Below are positions 40,901-51,183 of a stretch of 64,000 nucleotides of DNA, one piece after another. This DNA comes from Diprion similis (Eukaryota > Arthropoda > Insecta > Hymenoptera > Diprionidae), in assembly GCF_021155765.1 (NCBI RefSeq), contig NC_060110.1, positions 10,849,501-10,913,500 on the forward strand, read 5' to 3'. Each line of letters opens with the position of its first letter. The first letter of the stretch is position 1. Made by a program: the position numbers and the translations under genes. A model generated the notes under the pieces. It saw only the letters and a list, made by a program, of their open reading frames with translations. It had not been told where the DNA came from and did not search any database.

Positions 40901-41000
40901 AAAGGGGTTAGCCTTACTTTTTTGCTGAATTTCTGAGCTGAAAATTTCTCGTCTCGGAATCGATTCGTATGACCCTTTCTAGACTAATTCGACCCCGTAG
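34980..41000. repeat. Higher-order duplication, eleven-monomer period (3432 bp)
   Basis: Blocks of about eleven monomers recur at a 3432-bp offset. The private variant cgaaatcttc lies at 36571 and 40003, and the variant aaaaaattgcgcggg at about 37273 and 40705. Nearly every other variant between about 35.0-37.5 kb and 38.5-40.9 kb is shared, with only isolated differences, so this is a recent duplication. The outer limits are approximate. Confidence 0.85.
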
Positions 41001-41599
41001 AACTCAAAAAACACGTAAAAAATAGCGTGGGACCAACAGCAGAGAAATGACGACGAAAATCTTCAGTTTTTCGGCTGTAACTTTGCAGGCGTTGCTCGCA
41101 GCGTATTGGGACTGCGCTCAATCGATTTCTCTCGCAAAATTACGTCGGAATCGTGCCTCACAGAATTAATTGCAGCACTTTTCAAAGTCGTCAAAATTTT
41201 CGCCAAAAATCCAAAGGGGTTAGCCTTACTTTTTTGCTGAATTTCTGAGCCGAAAATTTCTCGTCTCGGGATCGATTCGTATGACCCTTTCTAGACTAAT
41301 TCGACCCCCTAGAACTCAAAAAACACGTAAAAAATAGCGTGGGACCAACAGCAGAGAAATGACGACGAAAATCTGCAGTTTTTTGGCTGTAACTTTGCAG
41401 GCGTTGCTCGCAGCGTATTGGGACTGCGCTCAATCGATTTCTCTCGCAAAATACGTCGGAATAGTGCCTCACAGAATTAATTGCAGCACTTTCCAAAGTC
41501 GTCGAAATTTTCGCCAAAAATCCAAAGGGGTTAGCCTTACTTTTTTGCTGAATTTCTGAGCCGAAAATTTCTCGTCTCGGAATCGATTCGTATGACCCT

Positions 41600-44500
41600 T
41601 TCTAGACTAATTCGACCCCAAGGAACTCAAAAAACACGTAAAAAAAAGCTTGGGACCAACAGCAGAGAAATGACGACGAAAATCTGCAGTTTTTTGGCTG
41701 TAACTTTGCAGGCGTTGCTCGCAGCGTATTGGGACTGCGCTCAATCGATTTCTCTCGCAAAATTACGTCGGAATGGTGCCTCACAGAATGAATTGCAGCA
41801 CTTTTCAAAGTCGTCGAAATTTTCGCTAAAAATCCAAAGGGGTTAGCCTTACTTTTTTGCCGAATTTCTGAGCCGAAAATTTCTCGTCTCGGAATCGATT
41901 CGTATGACCCTTTCTCGACTAATTCGACCCTAAGGAACTCAAAAAACACGTAAAAAATAGCGTGGGACCAACAGCAGAGAAATGACGACGAAAATCTGCA
42001 GTTTTTTGGCTGTAACTTCGCAGGCGTTGCTCGCAGCGTATTGGGACTGCGCTCAATCGATTTCTCTCGCGAAATTACGTCGGAATAGTGCCTCACAGAA
42101 TGAATTGCAGCACTTTTCAAAGTCGTCGAAATTTTCGCTAAAAATCCAAAGGGGTTAGCCTTACTTTTTTGCCGAATTTCTGAGCCGAAAATTTCTCGTC
42201 TCGGAATCGATTCGTATGACCCTTTCTCGACTAATTCGACCCTAAGGAACTCAAAAAACACGTAAAAAATAGCGTGGGACCAACAGCAGAGAAATGACGA
42301 CGAAAATCTGCAGTTTTTTGGCTGTAACTTCGCAGGCGTTGCTCGCAGCGTATTGGGACTGCGCTCAATCGATTTCTCTCGCGAAATTACGTCGGAATAG
42401 TGCCTCACAGAATTAATTGCAGCACTTTTCAAAGTCGTCGAAATTTTCGCCAAAAATCCAAAGGGGTTAGCCTTACTTTTTTGCTGAATTTCTGAGCCGA
42501 AAATTTCTCGTCTCAGAATCGATTCGTGTGACCCTTTCCAGACTAATTTGACCCCAAGGAACTCAAAAAACACGTAAAAAATAGCGTGGGACCAACAGCA
42601 GAGAAATGACGACGAAAATCTGCAGTTTTTTGGCTGTAACTTTGCAGGCGTTGCTCGCAGCGTATTGAGACTGCGCTCAATCGATTTCTCTCGCGAAATT
42701 ACGTCGGAATAGTGCCTCACAGAATTAATTGCTGCACTTTTCAAAGTCGTCGAAATTTTCGCCAAAAATCCAAAGGGGTTAGCCTTACTTTTTCGCTGAA
42801 TTTTTGAGCTGAAAATTTCTCGTCTCGGAATCGATTCGTATGACCCTTTCTAGACTAATTCGACCCCAAAGAACTCAAAAAACACGTAAAAAATAGCGCG
42901 GGACCAACAGCAGAGAAATGACGACGAAAATCTGCAGTTTTTTGGCTGTAACTTTGCAGGCGTTGCACGCAGCGTATTGGGACTGCGCTCAATCGATTTC
43001 TCTCGCAAAATTACGTCGGAATAGTGCCTCACAGAATTAATTGCAGCACTTTTCAAAGTCGTCGAAATTTTCGCCAAAAATCCAAAGGGGTTAGCCTTAC
43101 TTTTTTGCTGAATTTCTGAGCCGAAAATTTCTCGTCTCGGGATCAATTCGTATGACCCTTTCTAGACTAATTCGACCCCGTAGAACTCAAAAAACACGTA
43201 AAAAATAGCGTGGGACCAACAGCAGAAAAATGACGACGAAAATCTGCAGTTTTTTGGCTGTAACTTTGCAGGCGTTGCTCGCAGCGTATTGGGACTGCGC
43301 TCAATCGATTTCTCTCGCAAAATTACGTCGGAATAGTGCCTCACAGAATTAATTGCAGCACTTTCCAAAGTCGTCGAAATTTTCGCCAAAAATCCAAAGG
43401 GGTTAGCCTTACTTTTTTGCTGAATTTCTGAGACGAAAATTTCTCGTCTCGGAATCGATTCGTATGACCCTTTCTAGACTAATTCGACCCCAAGGAACTC
43501 AAAAAACACGTAAAAAAAAGCTCCGGACCAACAGCAGAGAAATGACGACGAAAATCTGCAGTTTTTTGGCTGTAACTTTGCAGGCGTTGCTCGCAGCGTA
43601 TTGGGACTGCGCTCAATCGATTTCTCTCGCAAAATTACGTCGGAATGGTGCCTCACAGAATGAATTGCAGCACTTTTCAAAGTCGTCGAAATTTTCGCTA
43701 AAAATCCAAAGGGGTTAGCCTTACTTTTTTGCCGAATTTCTGAGCCGAAAATTTCTCGTCTCGGAATCGATTCGTATGACCCTTTCTCGACTAATTCGAC
43801 CCTAAGGAACTCAAAAAACACGTAAAAAATAGCGTGGGACCAACAGCAGAGAAATGACGACGAAAATCTGCAGTTTTTTGGCTGTAACTTCGCAGGCGTT
43901 GCTCGCAGCGTATTGGGACTGCGCTCAATCGATTTCTCTCGCGAAATTACGTCGGAATAGTGCCTCACAGAATTAATTGCAGCACTTTTCAAAGTCGTCG
44001 AAATTTTCGCCAAAAATCCAAAGGGGTTATCCTTACTTTTTCGCTGAATTTTTGAGCCGAAAATTTCTCGTTTCGGAATCGATTCGTATGACCCTTTCTA
44101 GACTAATTCGACCCCAAAGAACTCAAAAAACACGTGAAAAATAGCGCGGGACCAACAGCAGAGAAATGACGACGAAAATCTGCAGTTTTTTGGCTGTAAC
44201 TTTGCAGGCGTTGCTCGCAGCGTATTGGGACTGCGCTCAATCGATTTCTCTCGCAAAATTACGTCGGAATAGTGCCTCACAGAATTAATTGCGGCACTTT
44301 TCAAAGTCGTCGAAATTTTCGCCAAAAATCCAAAGGGGTTAGCCTTACTTTTTTGCTGAATTTCTGAGCCGAAAATTTCTCGTCTCGGAATCGATTCGTA
44401 TGACCCTTTCCCGACTAATTTGACCCTAAGGAACTCAAAAAACACGTAAAAAATAGCGTGGGACCAACAGCAGAGAAATGACGACGAAAATCTGCAGTTT

Positions 44501-47500
44501 TTTGGCTGTAACTTCGCAGGCGTTGCTCGCAGCGTATTGGGACTGCGCTCAATCGATTTCTCTCGCGAAATTACGTCGGAATAGTGCCTCACAGAATTAA
44601 TTGCAGCACTTTTCAAAGTCGTCGAAATTTTCGCCAAAAATCCAAAGGGGTTAGCCTTACTTTTTTGCTGAATTTCTGAGCCGAAAATTTCTCGTCTCAG
44701 AATCGATTCGTGTGACCCTTTCCAGACTAATTTGACCCCAAGGAACTCAAAAAACACGTAAAAAATAGCGTGGGACCAACAGCAGAGAAATGACGACGAA
44801 AATCTGCAGTTTTTTGGCTGTAACTTTGCAGGCGTTGCTCGCAGCGTATTGAGACTGCGCTCAATCGATTTCTCTCGCGAAATTACGTCGGAATAGTGCC
44901 TCACAGAATTAATTGCAGCACTTTTCAAAGTCGTCGAAATTTTCGCCAAAAATCCAAAGGGGTTAGCCTTACTTTTTCGCTGAATTTTTGAGCTGAAAAT
45001 TTCTCGTCTCGGAATCGATTTGTATGACCCTTTCTAGACTAATTCGACCCCAAAGAACTCAAAAAACACGTAAAAAATAGCGCGGGACCAACAGCAGAGA
45101 AATGACGACGAAAATCTGCAGTTTTTTGGCTGTAACTTTGCAGGCGTTGCTCGCAGCGTATTGGGACTGCGCTCAATCGATTTCTCTCGCAAAATTACGT
45201 CGGAATCGTGCCTCACAGAATTAATTGCAGCACTTTTCAAAGTCGTCAAAATTTTCGCCAAAAATCCGAAGGGGTTAGCCTTACTTTTTTGCTGAATTTC
45301 TGAGCTGAAAATTTCTCGTCTCGGAATCGATTCGTATGACCCTTTCTAGACTAATTCGACCCCGTAGAACTCAAAAAACACGTAAAAAATAGCGTGGGAC
45401 CAACAGCAGAGAAATGACGACGAAAATCTGCAGTTTTTCGGCTGTAACTTTGCAGGCGTTGCTCGCAGCGTATTGGGACTGCGCTCAATCGATTTCTCTC
45501 GCAAAATTACGTCGGAATAGTGCCTCACAGAATTAATTGCAGCACTTTTCAAAGTCGTCGAAATTTTCGCCAAAAATCCAAAGGGGTTAGCCTTACTTTT
45601 TTGCTGAATTTCTGAGCCGAAAATTTCTCGTCTCGGGATCAATTCGTATGACCCTTTCTAGACTAATTCGACCCCGTAGAACTCAAAAAACACGTAAAAA
45701 ATAGCGTGGGACCAACAGCAGAGAAATGACGACGAAAATCTGCAGTTTTTTGGCTGTAACTTTGCAGGCGTTGCTCGCAGCGTATTGGGACTGCGCTCAA
45801 TCGATTTCTCTCGCAAAATTACGTCGGAATAGTGCCTCACAGAATTAATTGCAGCACTTTCCAAAGTCGTCGAAATTTTCGCCAAAAATCCAAAGGGGTT
45901 AGCCTTACTTTTTTGCTGAATTTCTGAGACGAAAATTTCTCGTCTCGGAATCGATTCGTATGACCCTTTCTAGACTAATTCGACCCCAAGGAACTCAAAA
46001 AACACGTAAAAAAAAGCTTGGGACCAACAGCAGAGAAATGACGACGAAAATCTGCAGTTTTTTGGCTGTAACTTTGCAGGCGTTGCTCGCAGCGTATTGG
46101 GACTGCGCTCAATCGATTTCTCTCGCAAAATTACGTCGGAATGGTGCCTCACAGAATGAATTGCAGCACTTTTCAAAGTCGTCGAAATTTTCGCTAAAAA
46201 TCCAAAGGGGTTAGCCTTACTTTTTTGCCGAATTTCTGAGCCGAAAATTTCTCGTCTCGGAATCGATTCGTATGACCCTTTCTCGACTAATTCGACCCTA
46301 AGGAACTCAAAAAACACGTAAAAAATAGCGTGGGACCAACAGCAGAGAAATGACGACGAAAATCTGCAGTTTTTTGGCTGTAACTTCGCAGGCGTTGCTC
46401 GCAGCGTATTGGGACTGCGCTCAATCGATTTCTCTCGCGAAATTACGTCGGAATAGTGCCTCACAGAATTAATTGCAGCACTTTTCAAAGTCGTCGAAAT
46501 TTTCGCCAAAAATCCAAAGGGGTTAGCCTTACTTTTTCGCTGAATTTTTGAGCCGAAAATTTCTCGTCTCGGAATCGATTCGTATGACCCTTTCTAGACT
46601 AATTCGACCCCAAAGAACTCAAAAAACACGTGAAAAATAGCGCGGGACCAACAGCAGAGAAATGACGACGAAAATCTGCAGTTTTTTGGCTGTAACTTTG
46701 CAGGCGTTGCTCGCAGCGTATTGGGACTGCGCTCAATCGATTTCTCTCGCAAAATTACGTCGGAATAGTGCCTCACAGAATTAATTGCGGCACTTTTCAA
46801 AGTCGTCGAAATTTTCGCCAAAAATCCAAAGGGGTTAGCCTTACTTTTTTGCTGAATTTCTGAGCCGAAAATTTCTCGTCTCAGAATCGATTCGTGTGAC
46901 CCTTTCCAGACTAATTTGACCCCAAGGAACTCAAAAAACACGTAAAAAATAGCGTGGGACCAACAGCAGAGAAATGACGACGAAAATCTGCAGTTTTTTG
47001 GCTGTAACTTTGCAGGCGTTGCTCGCAGCGTATTGAGACTGCGCTCAATCGATTTCTCTCGCGAAATTACGTCGGAATAGTGCCTCACAGAATTAATTGC
47101 AGCACTTTTCAAAGTCGTCGAAATTTTCGCCAAAAATCCAAAGGGGTTAGCCTTACTTTTTCGCTGAATTTTTGAGCTGAAAATTTCTCGTCTCGGAATC
47201 GATTCGTATGACCCTTTCTAGACTAATTCGACCCCAAAGAACTCAAAAAACACGTAAAAAATAGCGCGGGACCAACAGCAGAGAAATGACGACGAAAATC
47301 TGCAGTTTTTTGGCTGTAACTTTGCAGGCGTTGCTCGCAGCGTATTGGGACTGCGCTCAATCGATTTCTCTCGCAAAATTACGTCGGAATAGTGCCTCAC
47401 AGAATTAATTGCAGCACTTTTCAAAGTCGCCGAAATTTTCGCTAAAAATCCAAAGGGGTTAGCCTTACTTTTTTGCCGAATTTCTGAGCCGAAAATTTCT

Positions 47501-48400
47501 TGTCTCGGAATCGATTCGTATGACCCTTTCCCGACTAATTCGACCCTAAGGAACTCAAAAAACACGTAAAAAATAGCGTGGGACCAACAGCAGAGAAATG
47601 ACGACGAAAATCTGCAGTTTTTTGGCTGTAACTTCGCAGGCGTTGCTCGCAGCGTATTGGGACTGCGCTCAATCGATTTCTCTCGCGAAATTACGTCGGA
47701 ATAGTGCCTCACAGAATTAATTGCAGCACTTTTCAAAGTCGTCGAAATTTTCGCCAAAAATCCAAAGGGGTTAGCCTTACTTTTTTGCTGAATTTCTGAG
47801 ACGAAAATTTCTCGTCTCGGAATCGATTCGTATGACCCTTTCTAGACTAATTCGACCCCAAGGAACTCAAAAAACACGTAAAAAAAAGCTTGGGACCAAC
47901 AGCAGAGAAATGACGACGAAAATCTGCAGTTTTTTGGCTGTAACTTTGCAGGCGTTGCTCGCAGCGTATTGGGACTGCGCTCAATCGATTTCTCTCGCAA
48001 AATTACGTCGGAATAGTGCCTCACAGAATTAATTGCGGCACTTTTCAAAGTCGTCGAAATTTTCGCCAAAAATCCAAAGGGGTTAGCCTTACTTTTTTGC
48101 TGAATTTCTGAGCCGAAAATTTCTCGTCTCAGAATCGATTCGTGTGACCCTTTCCAGACTAATTTGACCCCAAGGAACTCAAAAAACACGTTAAAAATAG
48201 CGTGGGACCAACAGCAGAGAAATGACGACGAAAATCTGCAGTTTTTTGGCTGTAACTTTGCAGGCGTTGCTCGCAGCGTATTGAGACTGCGCTCAATCGA
48301 TTTCTCTCGCGAAATTACGTCGGAATAGTGCCTCACAGAATTAATTGCAGCACTTTTCAAAGTCGTCGAAATTTTCGCCAAAAATCCAAAGGGGTTAGCC
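41600..48400. repeat. Mosaic higher-order region, six- and eight-monomer periods
   Basis: The variant tgagacgaaaatttc occurs near 43431, 45927 and 47799, offsets of 2496 (8 x 312) and 1872 (6 x 312). The variant aaaaaaaagct follows it and also occurs near 41645. The segment therefore looks built by repeated unequal exchange between registers that differ by two monomers. Confidence 0.75.
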
Positions 48401-49020
48401 TTACTTTTCCGCTGAATTTTTGAGCCGAAAATTTCTCGTCTCGGAATCGATTCGTATGACCCTTTCTAGACTAATTCGACCCCAAAGAACTCAAAAAACA
48501 CGTAAAAAATAGCGCGGGACCAACAGCAGAGAAATGACGACGAAAATCTGCAGTTTTTTGGCTGTAACTTTGCAGGCGTTGCTCGCAGCGTATTGGGACT
48601 GCGCTCAATCGATTTCTCTCGCAAAATTACGTCGGAATAGTGCCTCACAGAAATAATTGCAGCACTATTCAAAGTCGTCAAAATTTTCGCCAAAACTCAA
48701 AGGGGTTAGCCTTACTTTTTTGCCGAATTTTTGAGCCGAAAATTTCTCGTCTCGGAATCGATTCGTATGACCCTTTCTAGACTAATTCGACCCCAAAGAA
48801 CTCAAAAAACACGTAAAAAATAGCGTGGGACCAACAGCAGAGAAATGACGACGAAAATCTGCAGTTTTTTGGCTGTAACTTTGCAGGCGTTGCTCGCAGC
48901 GTATTGAGACTGCGCTCAATCGATTTCTCTCGCAAAATTACGTCGGAATAGTGCCTCACAGAATTAATTGCACCACTTTTCAAAGTCGTCGAAATTTTCG
49001 CCAAAAATCCAAAGGGGTTA

Positions 49021-49868
49021 GCCTTACTTTTTTGCGATTTTTGGAGTCGAAAATTTCTGGTCCCTGAATTGATTTGTATGACCGTTTCTAGGCTGATTGG
49101 TACCCCAGGAACTCAAAAATCACTTTGAAAAAAGCGTAGGTACAACAGCAGAGAAATGACGATGAAACCCTGCAGTTTTTTGGCTGTAACTTCCGATCCG
49201 TTGCTCGCAGCGTATTGGGACTGCGCTTGATCGATTTCTATCGCAAAATTACGTCGGAATAGTGCCTCACAGAATTAATTGCAGCACTTTCCAAAGTCGT
49301 CGAAATTTTCGCCAAAAATCCAAAGGGGTTAGCCTTACTTTTTCTGCGATTTTTGAAGCAGAAAATTTCTGGTTCCCGAATTGATTTGTATGACCGTTTC
49401 TCGACTAATTGGAACCCCAGGAACTCGAAAAACACATTGAAAAAAGCGTAGGTACAACAGCAGAGAAATGACGATGAAAATCTGCAGTTTTTTGGCTGTA
49501 ACTTCCGATCCGTTGCTCGCAGCGTATTGGGACTGCGCTCAATCGATTTCTCTCGCAAAATTACGTCGGAACAGTGTTCTAAAGAATTAATTGCAGCACT
49601 TTTCAAAGTCGTCGAAATTTCCGGCAAAAATCCAAAGGGGTTAGCCTTACTTTTCTCAACGATTTTTGGACTCGAAGATATCAGGTCGCCGAACTGATTT
49701 GTGTGACCGTATCTTGGCTTATTGGAACCCCAGGAACTCAAAAAAGACATTTAATAAAGCGTAGGACCAACAGCAGAGAAATGACGATGAGAATCTGCAG
49801 TTCTTCGGCCGTTACTTTTGATCCGTTGCTCACAGCATATTGGGACTGCGCCTCATCGATTCGTCTCT
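49021..49868. repeat. Diverged right-edge satellite monomers and array end
   Basis: The last three copies lose core identity stepwise (tttgcgatttttggagtcg, ttccgatccgttgctcgcag) and share the gatccgttgctcg variant with the left-edge copies. The final copy breaks off in gcctcatcgattcgtctc at about 49868, followed by unrelated sequence. Confidence 0.88.
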
Positions 49869-49983
49869 ATACTACACGCTTATAATATTGAAGTATTTTT
49901 CCAAAGTATACTTCCATATCATGACAGGTACACTTGCGTAGTCGACACGTAGATTGACCGACATTATCAGATCATCGTGGATC

Positions 49984-50040
49984 ATACCAATATTGTTGAC
50001 TGAGCATATCCTCAGTCAACGCCAATATCATCATAGTATG
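49984..50040. repeat. Hairpin-forming inverted repeat beside the array end
   Basis: A perfect 10-bp stem (gttgactgag at 49995-50004, ctcagtcaac at 50011-50020) has a 6-base loop. It extends imperfectly outward through atatt/aatat to catac at one end and gtatg at the other. It could be a small inverted-repeat transposon relic or a folded RNA; nothing shows transcription. Confidence 0.55.
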
Positions 50041-50125
50041 CCAACCGGGCCTGACTTGTACTCATTTTTCATACGTAAAGTAGCGATAAGCGCCATCTAG
50101 GCTAATCAGAAGGCAGTTACATAAA

Positions 50126-50864
50126 TCTCAAATCAGCGTTGCCAACTCGTACCATAAATATGGAATCGTACCATAATTCAACCATCTGTACCATGTACCA
50201 TACCACGCGTATCATACTCTAAAAACACACCATAATTCTGAATACTGAAGTAAATTCCATAATTTTGTACCATAATTTTGCATATCTGGTACTTGCTCCT
50301 AGTTATTATTTTCAGCCTGGCTAGCTCGACCCCTAGCGGGGACCTGCGCAACACTTTTCATCAGTTATTTGGGAGTTTTCACATACCGACACAATCTAAC
50401 GCAGCGTCAACTTTCTGGCGTAAGCGGCCAATCCGGGCGAAGGAATACACCAGAAATGTTGACACTGTGCCGCATTGTGTCGCAGTTGAAAACCTAGTCC
50501 TCTGCGCTACACTAGCTTTTTCACGAAACCTTGATACACGGTCATATAACCTCAGTTAATTTAAGATTTACATATCAGATAATATTATCATATTCTCAAT
50601 TTTTCTGGACATGTAAAATAAATTCACCAAAATGTTTGATCCAACCTTTCAATCCAAGTTTCATCTATGAGTCAACTTTGAGTATTTATTTCTTTCTATT
50701 TACCTAATTGAAAAGCTTTGATCCCGGATACAGGGCTTTAAAGTACCATAATTTACGGTCCTGAATCAATAATTTCGTTTGATGACTGTACCATAAACGT
50801 ACCATAATTTCACGGCCCTGCGTCGATAATTTACTCTAGAGGAGTTGACAACGCTGTCTAAAAT
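50126..50864. mobile_element. Non-autonomous hAT-like element with TIRs and 8-bp target duplication
   Basis: Terminal inverted repeats cagcgttgccaactc (50134-50148) and gagttgacaacgctg (50842-50856) match at 14 of 15 positions. They are flanked by tctcaaat (50126-50133) and tctaaaat (50857-50864), an 8-bp target duplication with one mismatch. An 8-bp duplication with CAG-starting ends is the hAT superfamily pattern. The 723-bp interior has several GTACCATAA(TT) motifs near both ends, as expected of subterminal transposase-binding repeats, and no transposase frame. The single mismatches in TIR and duplication indicate modest age. Confidence 0.75.
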
Positions 50865-51183
50865 GTTCTTTTTATGAGTGCAGACCGTGCAGACTAAGTC
50901 AGAATCAGGGGCTGTGGCTAATCATATTCGTTAAATTTACATATCCATAAACCGTTATGTTAGATGGGATCCTCCGATTGAGAAGCCTCTCATTGCAAAT
51001 TGATGTTTATTCGCTGTGGTTCGTTTGCACATTCGCTGTGGTTCGCTTTACACGTGCATTTTTCTCATCCTTTCATTCCTGTCCTGTGACTAACTGGTAT
51101 TTCCATTGCTCATGATAATACATGTAATAAACATGTAATGATTGTTCAACAACAAAAGTATACGACACTCACATCGAGTCAAC
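50865..51183 (+). promoter_or_regulatory. Upstream region of the sina-like gene
   Basis: About 320 bp between the hAT-like element and the proposed start codon. It contains a 15-base direct repeat, attcgctgtggttcg, at 51009-51023 and 51031-51045 (period 22). No clear TATA box or initiator is assignable, so the promoter role is only inferred from position. Confidence 0.3.

Larger units (their letters stand above)
12299..49868 (-). repeat. 312-bp satellite DNA array, about 120 head-to-tail copies
   Basis: Tandem direct repeat with a 312-bp unit. Landmark words such as gcgttgctcgcagcgtattg, attacgtcggaatagtgcc and ggggttagccttac recur every 312 bp from about 13.4 kb to 49.8 kb, always in the same orientation. 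The landmark interval, corrected for three truncated copies, corresponds to about 117 monomer lengths, giving roughly 120 copies with the edge copies. The unit is clearly more GC-rich than the flanks. Each unit has a PstI word, two ClaI words, a perfect 10-bp palindrome (GAATCGATTC) and a 10-bp inverted pair around a 48-base spacer. Core copies differ by a few substitutions and very rarely by indels. Strand is nominal: on the minus strand one frame stays open through each unit except for a recurrent TAG. No CENP-B box match was seen. The 312-bp length is close to a dinucleosome. Confidence 0.97.

Noticed and set aside
14221..48700. CRISPR array
   Set aside because: The repeats are contiguous 312-bp units without unique spacers, in a eukaryotic genome with introns.
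14221..48700. CENP-B box in the satellite monomer
   Set aside because: Reading the consensus unit on both strands I found no match to the NTTCGNNNNANNCGGGN pattern.
13370..49750. Dozens of open frames of 60-387 codons on both strands inside the array, as a candidate repetitive-protein gene family
   Set aside because: They repeat with the 312-bp unit, begin and end at the same monomer positions, overlap frames on the opposite strand, and are broken by non-triplet indels. They are by-products of a satellite whose length is a multiple of three.
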